In this document: in pieces, positions 6,791-12,483 of the stretch | Position numbering within the stretch: position 1 is the stretch's first letter | How the letters are laid out: every line of letters starts with the position of its first letter | Source of the DNA: Paracoccaceae bacterium | GTDB taxonomy: Bacteria > Pseudomonadota > Alphaproteobacteria > Rhodobacterales > Rhodobacteraceae | NCBI GenBank assembly: GCA_003545125.1 | Contig: DQCI01000027.1 | Coordinates: forward strand, 1-13,517 | DNA: 13,517 nucleotides | Reading direction: 5' to 3' | The notes under the pieces: model-generated | The model's input: the letters and a program-made list of their open reading frames with translations, nothing else | The model's database searches: none | Told to the model about the DNA's origin: nothing | Translations under genes and position numbers: made by a program

Positions 6791-7603
6791 CTAAGGCGTC
6801 GCAGGCTCCAGCGCCCCGCCCTCACGGATCGGTTGCACGCGGACCGCGCGGCCGCTGGCGTCGTCGGTCTCGATGTAGAGCCCCGACAGCGTCGCTTCGC
6901 CCATCGCCGGGGTGAAACGGGTCTTCGCCATGCCGGTGACGAACCGGCGCAGCGGCTCGGCCTTGTCCATGCCGATCACCGAGTGGTAATCGCCGCACAT
7001 ACCCGCGTCGGTGAGGTAGGCTGTGCCGCCCGGCAGGATCATCGCGTCGCCCGTCGGCACGTGGGTATGGGTGCCCACCACCATACTGGCGCGCCCGTCG
7101 AGGAACTGGCCCATCGCCATCTTCTCGCTGGTCGCCTCGCAATGGACATCGACGAGTATGGCCTGGGCCTGACCGCCGAGCGGATAGGGCTTGAGCGCCG
7201 TCTCGATCGTGCCGAACGGGTCTTCGAAGGCGCGTTTCATGAACACCTGACCGAGCACCTGGGCCACCAGCACCTTGCGGCCGCGTCTGTCGGAGAACAG
7301 CCGCGCGCCCGATCCCGGAGCGTCTTTCGCGAAATTGAGGGGCCGGATGATGCGTGGCTCTTGCTGGCAGAACCCCAGCATGTCCTTCTGGTCGAAGGCA
7401 TGATCGCCGAGGGTGACGACATCGACACCGGCGGCGAAAAAGTCCTTCGCATGGGCCGCGGACAGCCCCATCCCACCGGTCGCATTCTCGCCGTTGACGA
7501 CGACGAAATCGACCTTCCAGTCTTCGCGCAGGCGGGGTAGGCGTTCGGTCAGCGCCCGTCGGCCGGCGCGTCCGACCACATCACCGAAAAAAACGATCTT
7601 CAT
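6791..7603 (-). CDS. TIGR00282 family metallophosphoesterase (YmdB-like)
   Basis: A 270-aa cytoplasmic phosphodiesterase matching the TIGR00282/YmdB family in length and motif order. The di-metal site motifs are GDVVGRAGR (7-15), VVNGENA (35-41), GDHAFDQ (66-72), VDVHCEATSEK (151-161) and GTHTHVPTGD (177-186), followed by TDAGMCG (198-204). In characterised relatives (Bacillus YmdB, Deinococcus DR1281) these residues hold two metal ions and the enzyme cleaves cyclic nucleotides; the substrate here is inferred only. The metal motif reads GDH where many phosphoesterases have GNH. An AGGGG lies just upstream of the ATG. The small ORF at 7600-7752 overlaps the ATG by ATGA, and the cyclo-ligase gene is upstream in the same direction across a 392-base gap. 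Confidence 0.94.
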   Translation of the reverse strand: MKIVFFGDVVGRAGRRALTERLPRLREDWKVDFVVVNGENATGGMGLSAAHAKDFFAAGVDVVTLGDHAFDQKDMLGFCQQEPRIIRPLNFAKDAPGSGARLFSDRRGRKVLVAQVLGQVFMKRAFEDPFGTIETALKPYPLGGQAQAILVDVHCEATSEKMAMGQFLDGRASMVVGTHTHVPTGDAMILPGGTAYLTDAGMCGDYHSVIGMDKAEPLRRFVTGMAKTRFTPAMGEATLSGLYIETDDASGRAVRVQPIREGGALEPATP

Positions 7604-7752
7604 GGCCCCTGCCTAGGAGGAAGCGCGGGTGGGTGCAACCGGAACGCCGGGGCGCATGTGCCGCCGCGCCGGAACCTGGTCCCCGCCTTGGGGACAAGCG
7701 CCTGTCTGGCCGCACGGCCGCAGGCGGCGCGGTCTCCCTGCGAACGGGACAT
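7600..7752 (-). CDS. Possible 50-aa upstream ORF coupled to the phosphodiesterase gene
   Basis: On the minus strand an ATG at 7752, preceded by GAGG with six bases of spacing, opens a 50-codon frame (MSRSQGDRAACGRAARQAL...). Its TGA overlaps the phosphodiesterase ATG as ATGA. The peptide is rich in Arg, Ala, Gly and Pro, with several codons uncommon in this genome (AGA, AGG, CCT), and resembles no family I know. An inverted repeat GTCCCC/GGGGAC (7679-7684/7690-7695) lies inside it. The Shine-Dalgarno and overlap favour translation; composition argues for chance. If real, it would be a leader peptide or translational coupler. Confidence 0.25.
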   Translation of the reverse strand: MSRSQGDRAACGRAARQALVPKAGTRFRRGGTCAPAFRLHPPALPPRQGP

Positions 7753-7775
7753 ACCTAACCTCATGTAAACCCTGA

Positions 7776-7790
7776 GAAACAGTCTGTTTC
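7776..7790. promoter_or_regulatory. 15-bp odd-centred dyad, possible operator
   Basis: GAAACAG-T-CTGTTTC is a perfect 7+7 inverted repeat around one central base. It is markedly less GC-rich than its surroundings. It lies in the 392-base gap between the cyclo-ligase and phosphodiesterase genes, just beyond the putative structured RNA and 24 bases upstream of the small ORF. The symmetry suits a dimeric DNA-binding protein. A promoter for the phosphodiesterase could lie here, but I cannot assign clear -35/-10 boxes or name the regulator. Confidence 0.35.
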
Positions 7791-7814
7791 CGCTCCAATA
7801 CACCTGGCGCGCGC

Positions 7815-7960
7815 GGCGGGTCCTTTGTCTGGTTGCTCCGCGGGACCGCTCGGGCTGCCGGTTCGATCCCGTCGCCAGCGCCTTCGCCGGCAAGGAACCG
7901 GTCCTTTGGGGGCAAACCTGCCCGAGGCAACCGCAAGCAGCTGAAATCCAAAGAAAACAC
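7815..7960 (-). ncRNA. Candidate structured RNA beside the cyclo-ligase gene (6S-like hypothesis)
   Basis: Read on the minus strand, nested complementary segments form a long rod. UUCUUUG (7955-7949) pairs with CAAAGGA (7827-7821), and GGUUGC (7932-7927) with GCAACC (7836-7831). UCGGGC (7925-7920) pairs with GCCCGA (7855-7850), and CCGGUUC (7901-7895) with GAACCGG (7864-7858). A terminal stem GCCGGCG/CGCUGGC (7891-7885/7880-7874) closes on an AAGG loop. The terminal stem needs a G-U pair and the outer stem a U-G pair, both possible only if the minus strand is transcribed. Internal loops are large and asymmetric. 6S RNA (ssrS) lies beside the cyclo-ligase gene in many proteobacteria, and a rod with a large internal bubble is its general shape, so 6S is my best guess. 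I could not match a 6S consensus, and the outer closing stem is short. Ends are approximate. Confidence 0.5.
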
Positions 7961-7995
7961 TCCATTTCCTCGACCGATCCAATCCCCCGGAGCTT

Positions 7996-8553
7996 TCAGA
8001 ACCGCAGCACCTCCGCATCGGTCACGATCGCGTCGAGCGGCTGGTCGGTCGGCTCCAGCGGCAGGCTCTCGGCCTCCTGCGCCGCATAGGCGAACCCGAC
8101 CGCGAAGAGCGGCCCCCGCGCCCTGAGAAGCTCGAGCGTCCGGTCGTAGAAGCCGCCGCCATACCCGAGCCGCCCGCCGGACCGGTCGAAGGCGACGAGG
8201 GGGACGATCACCACCTCGGGCACCAGCGCCGCACCCGTCGCCGGCACCGCGGCACCGAAGGGACCGGGCTCCATCGCGCAGCCCGGGCGCCAGGTGCGAA
8301 AGCCAAGCGGCGCATTCTTCGCCTCGATCACCGGCACCCCCACCGGCCCATGTGCCGCCATCGCCGCCATCACCGGCAGCGGATTGATCTCGGTCCGGAT
8401 CGGCACGAAGCCGGACAGCGGTCGGCCACGGTAGGCGGCAAGCACCTGCGCAAGCCGCTCCTGCGCCGGACCGTCCAGCCCGCGGCCATGCGCCTGCGCG
8501 CGCCGTTCGAAGGCGGCCGCGCGCGCGGCTTTCTTGATCTTCGTTAGTGTCAC
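7996..8553 (-). CDS. fau: 5-formyltetrahydrofolate cyclo-ligase
   Basis: A 185-aa cytoplasmic enzyme that converts 5-formyl-THF plus ATP to 5,10-methenyl-THF, returning the folate to one-carbon metabolism. The family's ATP/folate signature is VPLVAFDRSGGRLGYGGGFYDR (split as VPLVAFDRSGGRLG, 117-130, then YGGGFYDR, 131-138), and the FVPIRTEINP motif (49-58) is the usual substrate-binding strand. The Lys-rich start TLTKIKKAARAAAFERR resembles the family's first helix. I chose the GTG at 8553, which overlaps the mgtE stop as GTGA; a start at 8577 would add eight Gly/Ala residues encoded inside the mgtE end. The overlap implies translational coupling to mgtE. Downstream on the same strand is the candidate structured RNA. 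Confidence 0.93.
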   Translation of the reverse strand: MTLTKIKKAARAAAFERRAQAHGRGLDGPAQERLAQVLAAYRGRPLSGFVPIRTEINPLPVMAAMAAHGPVGVPVIEAKNAPLGFRTWRPGCAMEPGPFGAAVPATGAALVPEVVIVPLVAFDRSGGRLGYGGGFYDRTLELLRARGPLFAVGFAYAAQEAESLPLEPTDQPLDAIVTDAEVLRF

Positions 8554-9935
8554 AGCAGCAGCACCCCCGCCAGCCACAGGAACGCGAAGAAGCCGACAAC
8601 GTCGGTCATGGTGGTGACGAAGGCGCCGGAGGCGAGCGCCGGGTCGATACCGACCTTGTCGAGCATCACCGGAACCCCGACCCCGGCGAGCCCCGCGACC
8701 ACCAGGTTGATGACCATGGCGATGGCGATGACCAGCCCGAGCACCGGGGTGCCGAACCAGACCGCGCCGACGATCCCCATCACGACGGCGAAGATCATCC
8801 CGTTGACCAGACCCACCATCACCTCGCGGCGAATGACCCGCCAGACGTTGGCGGTGGTGAGGTCCTTGGTCGCCAGGGCACGCACCGCGACGGTGAGCGT
8901 CTGGGTCCCGGCATTGCCGCCCATCGAAGCGACGATCGGCATCAGCACGGCGAGCGCGACCAGTTGGGCGATCGTGTCTTCGAACTGCGCGATCACCAGC
9001 GAGGCGAAGATCGCCGTCACCATGTTGACGCCGAGCCAGGGCACCCGCCGCCGCGTGGTCTCGAACACCCCGTCGGAGATCGCACTTTCCTCATCGACAC
9101 CGGCGAGCCGCAGAATGTCTTCTTCGTGTTCCTCGTCGAGGATCGCCATCGCGTCGTCGATGGTGATGACCCCCACCAGCCGCTCGTTCTCGTCCACCAC
9201 CGGGGCCGAGATCAGGTGATACTGGTTGAAGGCATAGGCCACCTCGCCCTCGTCCTGCAGCACCGGGATCACCTGGAACGTCGGCTCGGCGAGGTCGGTG
9301 AGATGGGCGCTGCGGCTCGCCGACATGATTCGCCCCAGCGTGACGTAGCCGGTCGGCCGCATCCGCGGATCGACCAGGATCACATGGTAGAACTGATCGG
9401 GCATTTCGTCGGTCGAGCGCATGAAGTCGATCGCCTCGCCCACCGTCCAGTGCTCGGGCGCCACCACCATCTCGCGCTGCATCAGGCGGCCGGCGGAAAA
9501 CTCCGGATAGGTGAGCGAGCGCTCGACGGCGATCCGGTCGGGCGCTTCGAGCGCCTCCAGGATCGCCGCCTGCTGCGGCGCCTCGAGATCCTCGATCAGG
9601 TCGACGACATCGTCGGTCTCGAGCTCGCGCACGGCGTCGGTCAGCACCGACGGGTGCAGCGCGTCGATCACCTCTTCGCGGATGCCCTCGTCGAGTTCAG
9701 ACAGGATCTCGCCGTCGAACTCGCGCCCGTAGAGCTGGACGAGCTCCACCCGGGTCTCATCATCGACCTGTTCGAGAAGGTCGGCGATGTCGGCGGCATG
9801 AAGCGGTTCCAGAAGCGCGGTCAACGCTGCCGCATCACCTGCCTCGACGGCCGCAAGAACCGGCCGCAGGATCTCGCGGTCGATCTCGTAGTCGCCCTCC
9901 TCGGGTGCGAAGTCCTGGTGCTGATCTTCTGCCAT
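8550..9935 (-). CDS. mgtE: Magnesium transporter MgtE
   Basis: A 461-aa inner-membrane Mg2+ channel. The domain order is typical: an acidic superhelical N domain (about 20-140, with repeated helices such as LHAADIADLLEQVDDETRVE), two CBS domains (about 150-275), a connecting helix, and five membrane helices (about 300-461). Pore-region signatures are MPIVASMGGNAGTQT (332-346) and the last-helix segment DPALASGAFVTTMTDVVGFF (431-450), where D445 corresponds to the conserved Mg2+-coordinating Asp of the family. In characterised MgtE the N and CBS domains close the pore when cytosolic Mg2+ is high. The ATG at 9935 is preceded by AGG-rich sequence and starts the acidic N domain; longer frames would run into the divergent guaD start. 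The 3' end overlaps the cyclo-ligase gene by GTGA. Confidence 0.96.
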   Translation of the reverse strand: MAEDQHQDFAPEEGDYEIDREILRPVLAAVEAGDAAALTALLEPLHAADIADLLEQVDDETRVELVQLYGREFDGEILSELDEGIREEVIDALHPSVLTDAVRELETDDVVDLIEDLEAPQQAAILEALEAPDRIAVERSLTYPEFSAGRLMQREMVVAPEHWTVGEAIDFMRSTDEMPDQFYHVILVDPRMRPTGYVTLGRIMSASRSAHLTDLAEPTFQVIPVLQDEGEVAYAFNQYHLISAPVVDENERLVGVITIDDAMAILDEEHEEDILRLAGVDEESAISDGVFETTRRRVPWLGVNMVTAIFASLVIAQFEDTIAQLVALAVLMPIVASMGGNAGTQTLTVAVRALATKDLTTANVWRVIRREVMVGLVNGMIFAVVMGIVGAVWFGTPVLGLVIAIAMVINLVVAGLAGVGVPVMLDKVGIDPALASGAFVTTMTDVVGFFAFLWLAGVLLL

Positions 9936-9991
9936 GCCGGCCTGCCCTGCTTTTCGCGGACAATAGGCGAAGCTGGCTTCAAGGAACAGAG

Positions 9992-10043
9992 GGCGCGGCG
10001 ATCCGAGGGGCGCCAATCTACGCTCGACCTCCCCCGCCGCGCC
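9992..10043 (-). promoter_or_regulatory. Inverted repeat in the mgtE leader / divergent promoter region
   Basis: GGCGCGGCG (9992-10000) and CGCCGCGCC (10035-10043) are perfect 9-base inverted arms. GGGG (10007-10010) and CCCC (10031-10034) can extend the stem. A second small hairpin, GAAGC-TG-GCTTC, lies at 9969-9980. Both sit in the 130-base gap between divergent mgtE and guaD, so on the minus strand they would be in the mgtE mRNA leader. They do not resemble a known Mg2+ riboswitch I can name. Chance is possible at this GC content. Confidence 0.35.
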
Positions 10044-10065
10044 GTGCATTCTGCGGTCCGAGCCG

Positions 10066-11379
10066 GTGAATGACCCGGCGTCACGACAGGACCGGCAATT
10101 GCACCTTCTCCTCGGCCAGACACTGACCTTCACGGGCGATCCGTTCCACGCCGATCCCGCGGCGGTGGTACAACATGAACGCCGGGGCGCGGTCGCCGTC
10201 GAGGGCGGGCGGATCGCCGCCGTAGGCCCGTCCGACGAACTGCGCAAAGCCTACCCGGGGGCCGCCGTCACCGACCATGGCAACGCGCTCCTGTCACCCG
10301 GCTTCATAGACGCGCATGTGCATTATCCACAGACCGCGATCATCGCCAGTTGGGGCAAGCGGCTGATCGACTGGCTGGGGCATTACACCTTCCCCGAAGA
10401 GGCCCGCTTCGGCGATCCCGACTACGCCGCCGAGATCGCGGCGCGGTATTTCGACCTGACGCTGGCCGCCGGGACGACCACCGCGGTGAGTTTCGCGACG
10501 ATCCATCCCGAAAGCGTGGACGCCTTTTTCGCAGAGGCCCGCGCCCGGGGCCTGCGCGCCCTTGCGGGCAAGACCTGCATGGATGTGAATGCGCCGGAGA
10601 CCCTCACCGATACCGCCCAATCGGCCTATGACGCGTCGAAGCGCCTCTTGGAGACCTGGCACGGGGTCGACCGCCTGGCCTACGTCATCAGCCCGCGGTT
10701 CGCGCCCACCTCGTCGCGCGCGCAGCTCGAAGCTCTCGGCGCGCTCTGGGCCGAGCACCCCGAGGTGCTGATGCAGACCCACCTCGCCGAGCAGCACGAA
10801 GAGATCGCCTGGGTCGCCGAGCTGTTCCCCGAGGCGCGCGATTACACCGATGTCTACGACCGGTTCGGCCTGCTGGGCGAAGGCGCGCTGATGGGGCATG
10901 CGATCCACCTCAGCCCCCGCGAACGCGACCGTCTGAAGGAGGCCGGCGCGAGCCTCATCCATTGCCCGACCTCCAACACCTTCATCGGCTCGGGGCTGTT
11001 CGACATGGACGGGCTGATGCAGGCCGGGCACCGGATCGGGCTTGCGACCGACACCGGCGGGGGCTCGTCGTTTTCGATGCTGCGGACCATGGCCGCCGCC
11101 TACGAGGTGGCACAGCTCAGGGGCACGCCACTGCACCCGGCCCAGCTGTGGTGGCTGGCCACGGCCGGGTCGGCCCGCGCATTGCGGCTCGGCGAGACCA
11201 TCGGCAGACTCGCGCCCGGGTTCGAGGCCGATATCATCGCGGTCGACCTCGCCTCGACACCCGCCATCGCTCAGCGCGCGGACCGCGCCGAGGCACTCTG
11301 GGAAGCCGTGTTCCCGACCATCATGATGGGCGACGACCGCGCGATTGCGGCGACCTACGTGGGCGGGCAACGGGTCTGA
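10066..11379 (+). CDS. guaD: Guanine deaminase
   Basis: A 437-aa cytoplasmic zinc amidohydrolase that deaminates guanine to xanthine in purine catabolism. The metal-dependent hydrolase motifs appear in order: HVHYPQ with H84 and H86, KTCMDVNAP (169-177), SPRFAP (209-214, substrate contact region), QTHLAEQ with H239 and E242, GHAIHLS (277-283) supplying the next ligand, the CPTSN signature (300-304), and ATDTGGGSSFSM with D329. These match guanine deaminase rather than other ATZ/TRZ-like hydrolases, especially HVHYPQT and the CMDVNAPE segment. Length is normal. The start is uncertain: GTG at 10066 gives the full frame, and a TTG at 10099 begins just before the first strand; neither has a strong Shine-Dalgarno. 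It is divergent from mgtE. No other purine-degradation genes are in view. Confidence 0.94.
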   Translation: MNDPASRQDRQLHLLLGQTLTFTGDPFHADPAAVVQHERRGAVAVEGGRIAAVGPSDELRKAYPGAAVTDHGNALLSPGFIDAHVHYPQTAIIASWGKRLIDWLGHYTFPEEARFGDPDYAAEIAARYFDLTLAAGTTTAVSFATIHPESVDAFFAEARARGLRALAGKTCMDVNAPETLTDTAQSAYDASKRLLETWHGVDRLAYVISPRFAPTSSRAQLEALGALWAEHPEVLMQTHLAEQHEEIAWVAELFPEARDYTDVYDRFGLLGEGALMGHAIHLSPRERDRLKEAGASLIHCPTSNTFIGSGLFDMDGLMQAGHRIGLATDTGGGSSFSMLRTMAAAYEVAQLRGTPLHPAQLWWLATAGSARALRLGETIGRLAPGFEADIIAVDLASTPAIAQRADRAEALWEAVFPTIMMGDDRAIAATYVGGQRV

Positions 11380-11395
11380 ACCGGTCCCGCCCCCT

Positions 11396-11450
11396 GGTCC
11401 GACCCTGGTCCGACCCCGGTCCAACCCTAGCCCGACCCCGGTCCGACCCC
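11396..11450. repeat. Array of five 11-bp dyad units before the methyltransferase gene
   Basis: Five units follow without gaps: GGTCCGACCCT, GGTCCGACCCC, GGTCCAACCCT, AGCCCGACCCC, GGTCCGACCCC. A degenerate sixth copy (GGTCCCGCCCC, 11383-11393) lies two bases upstream. In the intact units GGTC-C-GACC is itself a 9-bp dyad. The period of 11 bp is about one helical turn. The array sits in the gap after the guaD stop, and a TTGACT resembling a -35 box follows at 11459-11464, upstream of the methyltransferase. No good -10 box is seen. This could be an iterated operator or an unstable tandem repeat. Confidence 0.8.
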
Positions 11451-11515
11451 GGGGCCGGTTGACTTGGTCCGCGCCTTCGCGCTTGTTGCAGGCAAGCAGA
11501 ACCGGCGAGGCGGAC

Positions 11516-12181
11516 ATGCACGAGGAAAGCAAGCAGTACATGGACGACGCGTTCCGGACCCATGCGGGCGACCGGACGCCGGGGCGGGTGCTCGACGTCG
11601 GCGCAGGCGCAAAACCCGGCTTTCATCGCAGGCTGTGGCAAGGGCGCGGCTGGACCTACCACGGGCTCGATCTCGCCCAAGGGCCCAATGTCGATGTGCA
11701 GCTCGACGATCCCTGGATCTTCCCCATCGAGGACGCCAGCTACGACGCGGTGATTTCGGGCCAGATGCTCGAACACAACGAGTTTTTCTGGCTGACCTTC
11801 CTCGAGATGGCGCGGGTGCTGAAGATGGGCGGGCTGATGATCCACATCGCCCCCTCGCGCGGGCTCGAACACCGCGACCCGCAGGATTGCTGGCGGTTCT
11901 ACCGCGACGGGATGACGGCGCTGGCGAAATGGGCCGGGCTCGACTGCGTCGAGGCGACCACCGACTGGGCGCCGGAGCATTTCGCCTTCATCGAGAAGTA
12001 CCGCCGGTATGCCCGCAGAACCCGGTTCCTCGAACAGACCATGCGCAACCCGGACACGATCTGGGGCGATACCGTCGGGGTGTTCGTGAAGACAAGTGAG
12101 ACCGGCGCGTCGCAGGGAATGGATTACATCCGGCGTTTTGCGGCGTTGCACCCCGGCCAGACGCACCCCGCGACCAGGTAG
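11516..12181 (+). CDS. Class I SAM-dependent methyltransferase
   Basis: A 221-aa cytoplasmic protein with the Methyltransf_11-type Rossmann fold. Motif I is LDVGAGAKPG (26-35). The acidic ribose-binding residue is D52 in HGLDLAQG. YDAVISGQMLEHNEFFW (76-92) is motif IV with the usual EH, and VLKMGGLMIHIAPSRG (101-116) is the post-motif strand. HRDPQDCWRFYRDGM (119-133) resembles methyltransferases acting on glycan or lipid precursors, but the substrate cannot be assigned. The ATG at 11516 is chosen because GAGG lies five bases upstream; a longer in-frame extension would translate the 11-bp repeats into Pro/Arg-rich residues and is unlikely. It converges with slyX, with only 12 bases between stops, and there is no evident link to guaD. 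Confidence 0.9.
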   Translation: MHEESKQYMDDAFRTHAGDRTPGRVLDVGAGAKPGFHRRLWQGRGWTYHGLDLAQGPNVDVQLDDPWIFPIEDASYDAVISGQMLEHNEFFWLTFLEMARVLKMGGLMIHIAPSRGLEHRDPQDCWRFYRDGMTALAKWAGLDCVEATTDWAPEHFAFIEKYRRYARRTRFLEQTMRNPDTIWGDTVGVFVKTSETGASQGMDYIRRFAALHPGQTHPATR

Positions 12182-12193
12182 CGACCGGCCTCT

Positions 12194-12400
12194 CTACCAG
12201 TGTGGCGGTCTCTGGTCGGCGAGCGGGACCGTGCCGCCTGCCTCCACCTCGCGTTCGGCGTCACGGTTCATCAGCATCTCGACGCGGCGCGTCAGCCGGA
12301 CGATCTCGCCGTCCTGCCGGGCGAGCACATCGGAGAGCTCTTCGACCGTCCGGGTCAGATGGGCCACGGTTTCCTCCAGCGCCATCACACGTTCGTTCAT
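12194..12400 (-). CDS. slyX: SlyX family protein
   Basis: A 68-aa protein, the normal SlyX size. Residues 1-45 form a single amphipathic helix with heptad-like leucines and valines (VMALEETVAHLTRTVEELSD, then VLARQDGEIVRLTRRVEMLM), consistent with a short coiled coil. The tail ends PLADQRPPHW, the family's hallmark proline-rich C-terminus with terminal aromatic residue. SlyX is widespread in proteobacteria but has no settled molecular function; it was named for its position beside slyD in Escherichia coli. A strong Shine-Dalgarno (AGGGAGG) precedes the ATG at 12400. It is divergent from hisS, 83 bases away, and converges with the methyltransferase gene. Confidence 0.95.
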   Translation of the reverse strand: MNERVMALEETVAHLTRTVEELSDVLARQDGEIVRLTRRVEMLMNRDAEREVEAGGTVPLADQRPPHW

Positions 12401-12426
12401 CTGGTGCCTCCCTGTTGCCCCGCCTG

Positions 12427-12455
12427 TTGCTACCGTGCCCGCCGTCGGCTAGACC
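12427..12455 (+). promoter_or_regulatory. Possible sigma-70-type promoter for hisS
   Basis: TTGCTA (12427-12432) and TAGACC (12450-12455) are separated by exactly 17 bases in the slyX-hisS divergent gap, placing a start site near 12462 and giving hisS a leader of about 20 bases. The match to consensus is 4/6 and 3/6, so this is suggestive only. Confidence 0.35.
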
Positions 12456-12483
12456 GCGCGCGAGATAAACACAAGGTAGCCGC

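Noticed and set aside
7750..7770. MerR/SoxR-like promoter sequence (GTTTACATGAGGTTAGGTATGT on the minus strand, quoted here only to its core TTTACATGAGG)
   Set aside because: The required symmetric arms are absent; only ACAT/ATGT ends match, which is too weak.
7802..7882. tRNA-like segment on the plus strand with GGTTCGATCCCG resembling a T-arm and CTGGCG/CGCCAG arms
   Set aside because: The T-stem has a mismatch, the acceptor pairs only partly, no D-arm or anticodon arm fits, and there is no CCA-like end. The same bases pair better as part of the minus-strand rod.
7960..7995. Sigma-70 promoter for the structured RNA (TTGGAT near 7977 on the minus strand)
   Set aside because: No acceptable -10 hexamer at 16-18 bases; the RNA may be processed from the mgtE-cyclo-ligase transcript or use an unrecognised promoter.
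8547..10073. 508-codon open frame on the plus strand, rich in His, Asp and Arg
   Set aside because: It is the exact antisense of mgtE, which has full family motifs. Such frames are a codon-bias effect in GC-rich genomes.
11345..11515. N-terminal extension of the methyltransferase through the 11-bp repeats
   Set aside because: It would overlap the guaD end and encode repetitive Pro/Arg residues. The ATG at 11516 has a good Shine-Dalgarno and directly precedes the fold.
10294..11541. 415-codon open frame on the minus strand
   Set aside because: It is antisense to guaD and the start of the methyltransferase gene, with low-complexity Gly/Arg-rich composition and no domain.
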